Translations under genes and position numbers: made by a program
Shown: in pieces, positions 56,757 to 64,000 of the stretch
How positions within the stretch are numbered: position 1 is the stretch's first letter
Layout of the letters: each line of letters opens with the position of its first letter
Notes under the pieces: generated by a model
Told to the model about the DNA's origin: nothing
Databases searched by the model: none
What the model saw: only the letters and a program-made list of their open reading frames with translations
Source: Promethearchaeati archaeon
Lineage (GTDB): Archaea; Asgardarchaeota; Heimdallarchaeia; Heimdallarchaeales; Heimdallarchaeaceae
Assembly (NCBI GenBank): GCA_013166775.1
Contig: JABLTJ010000027.1
Coordinates: 1 to 64,000, forward strand
Direction of reading: 5' to 3'
Length of the DNA: 64,000 bases

Positions 56757-57635
56757 ATGTCAGACTACATAATAAAAAAATATGAAGAAGGATTTATTGA
56801 AGAACAAGTAAAAGTAGGAACTGAAGCTATAAAAGACTGGAAATATTTCGGTCAAACTCAAGCAGAACAACTAAAAGAAGCTTATTCTAGAGAGGATTTT
56901 GATCCTGAAACTAGATTATATTGTTTTAAAGATGATAAGATGGTTGGTTTTTTAACTGCTAGAGTAGTTGAGAGAGAGGATACAAAATTTGGTTTTCTAA
57001 GATTACCTTTCTTTTTACCAGAGCACGAAGAAGTTGCAGAATTACTATTCAATGAAGTTGTTGAGGTTTTTAAGAAAAAAGGAGTAGATAATATCAGAGC
57101 TGAAGGTTCAGAAGTTTGGGGAAACACTCTGGATTTGATAAAAAAATGGAATTTCAGAGAAAAAGAAACTAGTTTCTATACTTATGAATTAGATTTGAAA
57201 GATTTGAAAGACCTTGAAGTTGATGAAACGATAGAAGTGGTGGATTTTGATTTCGATAAAGATCTAGACCAAATGGTTAAGATTTTCATAGAAGAGTTCA
57301 GTTATACAGAGGAACAAGCAAAGCAGAATTTCGAGACAATCAAAAACTTCGAAGGTGTCTATGCTCATTTAATAGTTAAAGAAGATGATAAAATTAAGGG
57401 GAGAGCATTAGCTTATTTCACTGATGATATAAAAGTAGCAATTAATGGATACATATATGGGGAACCTAATATTCAAAAAACACTTCAGAAAGCAATTTTT
57501 GAAAAGTCTAAAGAAAAAGAAGTAGAAAGAATGCAGATGTTCTTCAATCCTAGGAATGAAAACACAATCCCGACATATGAGGAGTATGGATTTAAGCTTG
57601 GATGCAAAGGAATTGTTTTTGAGAAAGATATCTAA
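56757..57635 (+). CDS. Tandem GNAT-like acetyltransferase
   Basis: Two GNAT-like halves (VGFLTARVVERED... ; IKGRALAYFTDDIKVAINGYIYGEPN). Confidence 0.65.
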   Translation: MSDYIIKKYEEGFIEEQVKVGTEAIKDWKYFGQTQAEQLKEAYSREDFDPETRLYCFKDDKMVGFLTARVVEREDTKFGFLRLPFFLPEHEEVAELLFNEVVEVFKKKGVDNIRAEGSEVWGNTLDLIKKWNFREKETSFYTYELDLKDLKDLEVDETIEVVDFDFDKDLDQMVKIFIEEFSYTEEQAKQNFETIKNFEGVYAHLIVKEDDKIKGRALAYFTDDIKVAINGYIYGEPNIQKTLQKAIFEKSKEKEVERMQMFFNPRNENTIPTYEEYGFKLGCKGIVFEKDI

Positions 57636-57882
57636 CTTATCTTCTTCCTTTCCATTTTTTTATTCTGGAGGTTTTGTAGGGATATCAGAACCATCAGGAA
57701 AAATCCATAGAAACATTTTCTTAAATGATCTCCACTGAAAACGGAGTATAATTCTTATCTCAATCTGATTATCTTTTTCACTAATAAAATCAACCTACAT
57801 TGTTTTAACTAAAGAATTATTGTCTATTATGGGCATAAAGAAAATTCGTTAACGTATTGATTTTTATTTTGAAGAAGACATT

Positions 57883-58869
57883 TCATGCATATTTATCTGG
57901 TAAATGAACAATAAAACTGCATTTTTCATCTCCTTTGAGTACAGAATCAATTACATCTACTCTAACTGGTTGGTTTAAGATGGAATCCCACTGTTGTTTA
58001 TAATAACCAGCACTGCAATAGCAGAACATAGCTGAAATGTCCATATCTCCTTTCTTTATAGAATCTCTAATCCAGGGACAATGACAATAATAATAGCTCT
58101 TCATTTTAGGATCTTTCTCAAGTAAATACTCTTTAGTCAAAAAGGGGATTTTAGTTATGATAACTTTATCTCCTTCACGTTTTCCTGACTCAATCGTCTG
58201 ATCTTTACTTACATAATCAATTACAGACTCATCAACTTCCTGTGTGTAAAATTTAGTTCCTTCTTCAAGATTCTTTGTGAGATTAGCAATAAGTCTCTGA
58301 TGCTTTTGAAAAAGAAAATCATCAAGATTTTCAGCAGCAAGGAATTGAGCCCGAAGCCTTTGCAAAGTTCCAGAACCAATGATGTGAATACCACTAGAAA
58401 GAATTTCTTTGCATTTCTCACAAGGAAGATTTTCTTCAAGGTTATCAATAATCTTCTTGGTGAAAAAAGGTTTATCTTCATGTGGTGTCCTTAAAGGAGG
58501 AAGTTCAAATCCTTCCATGGTTCTGTTGAAAGTTTCTTTGTCAACACTCTGTTGTAATTTTTCAACCAAAGTGTCTAAAACCTTAGCACCATCAAGGATA
58601 TCATAGAGGAAAAGAGTCAAATCCTCTCTTTTAGCAAAAAGGGAATAGCGAACCACAGCAGCTAGATTATCCCAAGAATCTTTTTTATTTTCAGTTAAAT
58701 TACTGATAAAGAAATCCAAATCTTCAACTGTGCATTTGTCTAATCCGTTCTTTTCTTTTTCAGTATTCAATAATGATCTAAATTCCCTTAATAAAGAGAG
58801 ATTTTGCTCAATATCCTCTGTTTTTGTTTTTAGTTTTGTACAGTATTCCACAAAAGAAAGTTCGTCCAT
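57883..58869 (-). CDS. DUF6144-like Cys-rich C-terminal protein
   Basis: YYYCHCPWIRDSIKKGDMDISAMFCYCSAGYYKQQWDSILNQPVRVDVIDSVLKGDEKCSFIVHLP. Confidence 0.6.
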   Translation of the reverse strand: MDELSFVEYCTKLKTKTEDIEQNLSLLREFRSLLNTEKEKNGLDKCTVEDLDFFISNLTENKKDSWDNLAAVVRYSLFAKREDLTLFLYDILDGAKVLDTLVEKLQQSVDKETFNRTMEGFELPPLRTPHEDKPFFTKKIIDNLEENLPCEKCKEILSSGIHIIGSGTLQRLRAQFLAAENLDDFLFQKHQRLIANLTKNLEEGTKFYTQEVDESVIDYVSKDQTIESGKREGDKVIITKIPFLTKEYLLEKDPKMKSYYYCHCPWIRDSIKKGDMDISAMFCYCSAGYYKQQWDSILNQPVRVDVIDSVLKGDEKCSFIVHLPDKYA

Positions 58870-59213
58870 TTATTTCATCTCATTTTATAATATGATGGTC
58901 TCAATAGTTGAGAAACTTATACGTGTTTTGGTAGGGTAAAAAGTAAAAACAGTTCTTCTGACTTGTTTTTTTTCTTACAGTAATTATTTTAAACTCATTC
59001 ATGGCATACATCTTGGTTTTTTAAATGAAAACGCCTATAGAATAAGAAACAGATAAAAAAATCCCATCCAATCGGAGAGCTTTATCTGTACTTTTTCTTT
59101 CAGTTTTAGAGATAAATAAGAATTAAATGTAGAAATATGATAAATTTTAACCTCTTTTGAAAATTCTTAAGAAAAAAAATAAAAATAAGTAAAGCTTCTT
59201 TGTTAACTTAAGA

Positions 59214-62195
59214 ATGATTCCACTTATTGTTCTCTTCAGTTTTTTTTCTTATTTATATGGTTCTATTCCTTTTGCTCTTTTCTTTACCTATGTTTTAACT
59301 AAAAAGAATTTACTTCATGAAGGAACAGGCAATGTGGGTGTTATTAATACCTTTAGAACCGGAGGAACTTTAGCAGGTTTATTAACTGTAATAGGAGAAA
59401 TTTCTAAAGCATTTGTACCATTAGTAATATCATTCTTTCTTTTCGAGAAACAATTGGGTGCATCATTCTTTAATTTCGAGGATGAGCGCTGGATAAGCTT
59501 AATGTACTTATTTTTGACTCTTCTTGGAATAAACTTTTCAATTTTTCTAAGATTTAGAGGAGGGCATGGCTCTACAATGACTTTTTTCTCTACTTTAATC
59601 TTGTCCCCCTTTTCAGCTTTAACTCTACTAGGTATAAACACTATCTTACACTTTTTATCAAGATATGATTTTAGAATAAAGAGATTATGGATTTTATTTA
59701 TCCCTGCGATAATCTATGCATTTGAAAGAAGTAGCATATATGCCTCATTTGGTGCTGCTACTGCGCTATTATTCTTAATTCAAAGTGGAGAAAGTAGAGA
59801 TGATTATGTTAGACACTTCGAAGAATATGAAATGAGTAAGAGAAAAAAACTATCAATAAGATTTCACAAATTATCTTTTTATAAACGTGTACCTTTTATT
59901 GGGAATAAGGCAAATAATCTTGAATTTTTGATATCACAGAAAGTGAAAGTTCCTACAACTTATGCTTTGGATTGGTATATGTGTTCCAAACTCGTCGATT
60001 CAGATAGTGAGATAAAGGAGAAAATTATAATATCAATACAAAAAAGAATTTCACCAACAAAATCCTATGCAATACGTTCTTCTGCTTCAATAGAGGATGA
60101 TCCTGAATTCTCATTTGCTGGACAATTCAAAACTATACTAAATGTTCAAGGAATTGATAAAATCATAAATGCAATTGAAGAAGTCTATAATTCAAAGAAA
60201 AGTAAAAACGTGCAGAAATATATCACCAAATCTAATTTGAAATATGAAAATCTCAGAATGGCTGTTATTGTCCAAGAAATGGTTAATCAAATTTTTTCTG
60301 GCGTAAGTTTCGGAAAAAATCCAATTACGGGATTAGATGAAGTCGTAATTGAAGCAGTTGAAGGGAGCGGACAATTATTATTACAGGATGGGATTACACC
60401 CTTTCACTGTGTCTATAAATGGGGGGAGATACTTACAGAATCTAAAGAAAATCCAATCCCTGTTGAAATTATTCAAATAATTGCTGAAGAGACATTGAGA
60501 ATTCAGAAAAAATATAAAAAACCTGTAGATCTCGAATGGGTTTATGATGGAAAAGAAATAAACTGGGTGCAGGTAAGACCTATATCAACATTTATAGGAT
60601 TGAATATTTATTCAAATAAGTTTTCTAAAGAATTTTTACCAGGTGTTATCAAGCCATTAATCTTTTCCATAAATATTCTTCTCATTAATTCTACTTGGAT
60701 TGATATATTAACTGAATTAATTGGAAAAAATGATTTGGATCCGTATCTGCTAGCTAAATTATTTTATTACCGAGCATATTTTAATATAGGAAAGTTTGGT
60801 CAAATATTCGAAACAGTAGGTTTTCCTAGAGAGTTGTTGGAAATTCTTGTTCTTTCCGAAGGTGAAAATAAGAAGCCTAAGTTCAAAATTACTTTCAAAA
60901 CGCTTAGACATTTACCTAGAGTTGTAAAATTTTTGATTAATAAGTTATTTTTCTTTGAAAAGAGAATTAATAGGGACTTAATCTTGTTAATGAATGAATT
61001 CGAAAAATTTGAAAATGAAAGACTTGATAATGAAACACCAAGTAAGCTTCTAATAATTATTAAGGAATTATTTGAACTAAATAGAAAAATTGCATACTTT
61101 AGTATTATTATTCCTCTTCTTAATTTCTTCTTTAATAATAGACTAACAAGAAAATTAAAGAAATATAAGCTTACTATGGAAAGTTTAAACTATCTACTTA
61201 ATTCTGAGCAAAATCTATCTGATTTCAATCCACATCTTCATTTAGAAGAACTTCATACTGAATTTAAGAACTTACCAGACAATATAAAAACTGAAATAAG
61301 AAAAGGGTCATTTGAGCAATTTCTAGAAATACCAGAAATTACGGTTTTTAAAAAGAATGTTCTGAATTTTATTGATAGATTTGGTCATCTAAGTGATAGT
61401 GGAAATGATTTTTCACTCATACACTGGAGAGAGAAACCAAAACTAATTCTTGAAATGATAATTAATTACACACTCCCAAAGAGCAAGATTGCAGATTCAG
61501 AAATTTTACCTATAAGAAAAATAAAAGGAAAAACCTTAGTGAAAAAAATTAAACGGTATAGATATTATAAAGAACAGATTAGTTTTGAATATACATATAG
61601 TTACAGTCTTTTTAGATCATATTTCTCTGCCTTAGCAAAACAATTTGTTCAAAGAGGAATATTTCAAGAAGAAAATGACATCTACTATCTAACGTTTGAG
61701 GAAATAATTGAAATAATTGAAAAGGATTTATGGAGAGAAAGTAGGCAAGAACAAGTAGATAGAATTAAGAAAGAAATAGAGAAATATAGCGATATTAAAG
61801 CACCAGCAACTATTTATGGAGATAATCCCCCTCCAATTACTTTAGATACGAAAATATATCATAAATACATAGGAACACCTTCTTCTCCTGGTTACTATTT
61901 AGGTCAAATTACTAAAGTAAAAAGCATTGATGAGTTTAACAAAATTCAAGATGGAGATGTTTTAGTTATTCCCTATTCTGATGTTTCTTGGACTCCTATC
62001 TTCTCGAAAGCTGGAGCTGTTATATCAGAAGCAGGAGGTATGCTTTCTCACTGTTCTATTATAGCTAGAGAATATCAAATCCCAGCTGTGGTTTCAGTTG
62101 ATGGAATTTTTCAGCTAAACGATGGTGATACTGTATCTGTTGATGGTTATAAAGGAGAAGTGAGTTTAGTAAAGAGGATTTCTAAAGACCACTGA
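59214..62195 (+). CDS. Fusion: PlsY-like glycerol-3-phosphate acyltransferase membrane domain + PEP-synthase/rifampin-phosphotransferase-like dikinase
   Basis: N-term GSIPFALFFTYVLTKKNLLHEGTGNVGVINTFRTGGTLAGL...FLRFRGGHGSTMTFF (PlsY-like); YAIRSSASIEDDPEFSFAGQFKTILNVQ + INWVQVRPI (PPDK N-domain); AGAVISEAGGMLSHCSIIAREYQIPAVVSVDG (PEP-utilizing His domain). Confidence 0.85.
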   Translation: MIPLIVLFSFFSYLYGSIPFALFFTYVLTKKNLLHEGTGNVGVINTFRTGGTLAGLLTVIGEISKAFVPLVISFFLFEKQLGASFFNFEDERWISLMYLFLTLLGINFSIFLRFRGGHGSTMTFFSTLILSPFSALTLLGINTILHFLSRYDFRIKRLWILFIPAIIYAFERSSIYASFGAATALLFLIQSGESRDDYVRHFEEYEMSKRKKLSIRFHKLSFYKRVPFIGNKANNLEFLISQKVKVPTTYALDWYMCSKLVDSDSEIKEKIIISIQKRISPTKSYAIRSSASIEDDPEFSFAGQFKTILNVQGIDKIINAIEEVYNSKKSKNVQKYITKSNLKYENLRMAVIVQEMVNQIFSGVSFGKNPITGLDEVVIEAVEGSGQLLLQDGITPFHCVYKWGEILTESKENPIPVEIIQIIAEETLRIQKKYKKPVDLEWVYDGKEINWVQVRPISTFIGLNIYSNKFSKEFLPGVIKPLIFSINILLINSTWIDILTELIGKNDLDPYLLAKLFYYRAYFNIGKFGQIFETVGFPRELLEILVLSEGENKKPKFKITFKTLRHLPRVVKFLINKLFFFEKRINRDLILLMNEFEKFENERLDNETPSKLLIIIKELFELNRKIAYFSIIIPLLNFFFNNRLTRKLKKYKLTMESLNYLLNSEQNLSDFNPHLHLEELHTEFKNLPDNIKTEIRKGSFEQFLEIPEITVFKKNVLNFIDRFGHLSDSGNDFSLIHWREKPKLILEMIINYTLPKSKIADSEILPIRKIKGKTLVKKIKRYRYYKEQISFEYTYSYSLFRSYFSALAKQFVQRGIFQEENDIYYLTFEEIIEIIEKDLWRESRQEQVDRIKKEIEKYSDIKAPATIYGDNPPPITLDTKIYHKYIGTPSSPGYYLGQITKVKSIDEFNKIQDGDVLVIPYSDVSWTPIFSKAGAVISEAGGMLSHCSIIAREYQIPAVVSVDGIFQLNDGDTVSVDGYKGEVSLVKRISKDH

Positions 62196-63872
62196 TTGTG
62201 GAAGAACAAGCCATAGAAGAAGAAAAGCTAATATAAACGCTGTTAAAAAATCATTTCTTGATATTTTATTTAAAAGAATCCCAAAAAGAACAATAAAACC
62301 TAAAATAATTGAGATTTCAAAGATACTGATTATTATCCCAATGAAACCAAAGATTAATGCAAGTATAATTACAATTAGGATTAAACTAAGAATAATTCCG
62401 ATGAATCCAAGCAAATTCATGAAAAATCTCTCTTTATCTTTGGATATCATTTTTAATTGTTTTATGCTTATATAGAAACCAATTGAACTGAAAGGAGTGA
62501 GAATGACTAGCCAAAGGATTTTCCTAATAGGAAAGAAGAACCATAATCCTGTCTGAGTAAAAAAACTGATAAAAATAAGAATGACCAGAAAAACACTTAA
62601 AATTAATCCAAGATTCTTGAAATCTATTTTATTAGGTTTTTTAAAAATCGTATCTATTTGCCATTCTCCTTTAATCCCAATCATTTTACCTTTCCAGTAG
62701 AATAATAACTCTGTTATTCCAAGTCCAAAGAAAAAACCAGTGTAGCTTATCGCTAATAAAGGTAAATCCATTCCAAAAATAAGAAATAACATAGAGATTA
62801 AAATCATGATAGGAATAGACAAAAGAAATGTGATCGTCTTAGCTAGGAAAAACTTGTTTGCTTTTTGAATCTCAAAATTAAAACTATCCTTAGGTTTCTG
62901 ATTGTAAAGTTTCTTGTTATTCAACAGACTGCTACATAAGATAAAAAATGTATAAAATCCGATTATTATCATTAACCAGCTTATATTTCTCCATTTAGTT
63001 ATTGATATATAATTAACTTCTTCCAGATCCAGACCAAAAAAATTTGTAGCTCTTTCTAATGCAGTCTGAATTATCTTAGAAGAATAAATCTCATAATTGT
63101 GAAAAACTCTTTCGAAGAAGATTAATTCTCTAGATAGGTTGTTAGCACCCATATAATAAGATCCAACACTGGAATAACTATCATTGATCAATTTCTCATA
63201 TAAGAGAATAGCTCCTTTAGGGGGAAGAACATCATCCCAAATCCCGGTGAGTATCGTGATATTTGTTTTTGGGTTATTTGTTCCAAGATTTATTATCCAA
63301 TCTAATTCAAGATCTGAAACACCTGTAAAAACATCTACTTTGTTTTCAATATCTAAATTGATCTGAGCGCCTATTAGTATTAAACCAGCAACAGCTAAAG
63401 AATCAAAAGTTTGTTCTTGAAGAGCAATTCTTGCCCCATAACTCTGACCAATTAATACAATCTGAGAATCATTTAAACCAGTAAGTGATTTAAATACTCC
63501 TTTAACTTGCTGTATCTGTTGAGCTTGTATATCTGTTGCAGTGTTATTAAAATCTACAAATCCAGAACTTCTTCCATGTCCAGAATAATCAAAAGTTAAA
63601 ACATGAAAACCTTGAAGATTGAATTCCATTACAATACTTTTTATAGAAATCTGGTCACTGCTAAAACCTTGCATTACTATAACTCCGAAAGGAATAGAAC
63701 CTGAATAATAGGTGCAAACAATAGTATCTTGACTTTTTTCATCAATTATTTCAAAGGTTTCCTTATCACTGATTTTAACTTCAAAAGACAATAATAAAGC
63801 AAAAAATGAGAGTATCAATAATAAACTAACAACCATGAAAAATAGGTTGATAACTCGTCGTTTATTTTTCAT
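62166..63872 (-). CDS. Alpha/beta hydrolase with C-terminal multi-TM domain
   Basis: GVIVMQGFSSDQISIKSIVMEFNLQGFHVLTFDYSGHGRSSG; IVLIGQSYGARIAL (GxSxG variant); ~7 TM after residue 300; 3' end overlaps the fusion gene convergently by 30 nt. Confidence 0.8.
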   Translation of the reverse strand: MKNKRRVINLFFMVVSLLLILSFFALLLSFEVKISDKETFEIIDEKSQDTIVCTYYSGSIPFGVIVMQGFSSDQISIKSIVMEFNLQGFHVLTFDYSGHGRSSGFVDFNNTATDIQAQQIQQVKGVFKSLTGLNDSQIVLIGQSYGARIALQEQTFDSLAVAGLILIGAQINLDIENKVDVFTGVSDLELDWIINLGTNNPKTNITILTGIWDDVLPPKGAILLYEKLINDSYSSVGSYYMGANNLSRELIFFERVFHNYEIYSSKIIQTALERATNFFGLDLEEVNYISITKWRNISWLMIIIGFYTFFILCSSLLNNKKLYNQKPKDSFNFEIQKANKFFLAKTITFLLSIPIMILISMLFLIFGMDLPLLAISYTGFFFGLGITELLFYWKGKMIGIKGEWQIDTIFKKPNKIDFKNLGLILSVFLVILIFISFFTQTGLWFFFPIRKILWLVILTPFSSIGFYISIKQLKMISKDKERFFMNLLGFIGIILSLILIVIILALIFGFIGIIISIFEISIILGFIVLFGILLNKISRNDFLTAFILAFLLLWLVLPQSVVFRNPLY

Positions 63873-64000
63873 ACTAAAGCTATATATTCAATAATTTACA
63901 TATAACTTTTTACTATTTTTTGTAAGTACATATCTCTAATATTCAAAAAAAATATGTTCGAAAGTAATTTTCTATTTCTTTGTTATCAAAATAGTTTTTA

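Noticed and set aside
57650-57800. Minus-strand tail ...FQWRSFKKMFLWIFPDGSDIPTKPPE*
   Set aside because: Looks protein-like, but no credible start beyond an 18-aa ATG fragment; not called without homology evidence.
1-64000. Genome-wide TGA reassignment to Trp
   Set aside because: Intact genes terminate with TGA (26281, 45822, 62195) and use TGG for Trp; only two decayed or interrupted surface genes show TGA at Trp.
1-64000. tRNA/rRNA genes
   Set aside because: No intergenic GGTTCRAATCC-type T-loops with matching acceptor stems and no rRNA-like GC-rich blocks seen; a tRNAscan run would be needed to be sure.

Overview
AT-rich, densely coding window with no rRNA, tRNA or CRISPR array that I could recognise. 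Gene content fits an archaeal chromosome: F420-type oxidoreductases, many small zinc-ribbon proteins, an AsnRS-derived asparagine-synthetase-like protein, an Mth938-like protein, DUF134/DUF5320 proteins, slipin and MBL-fold enzymes. Several eukaryote-flavoured small proteins (TMEM97/EXPERA-like, FYVE-like zinc finger, longin-like) make an Asgard (Heimdall-like) origin plausible, but that is inference. Most genes are ordinary transporters, SDRs, GNATs, MBL enzymes and ABC exporters. The most unusual items are: (1) a 993-aa fusion of a PlsY-like membrane acyltransferase domain with a PEP-synthase/rifampin-phosphotransferase-like dikinase (59214-62195); (2) a solute-binding-protein ORF whose segments are in circularly permuted order (37263-38117); (3) a chimeric ORF (18029-18304) with the 5' end of one neighbour (16217) and the 3' end of another (6147); (4) a long nested inverted repeat or structured RNA leader (961-1098); (5) two interrupted surface-protein genes in which an in-frame TGA sits exactly where the repeats have a conserved Trp; (6) a UvrA-like ATPase translationally coupled to a nucleotidyltransferase; (7) an EXPERA/TMEM97-like protein, a FYVE-like zinc finger and a longin-like protein; (8) a putative ScoMcrA-head nuclease; (9) several secreted-protein genes whose start or signal-peptide region is in a different frame from the mature protein. 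All family assignments come from reading motifs by eye; no searches were run.
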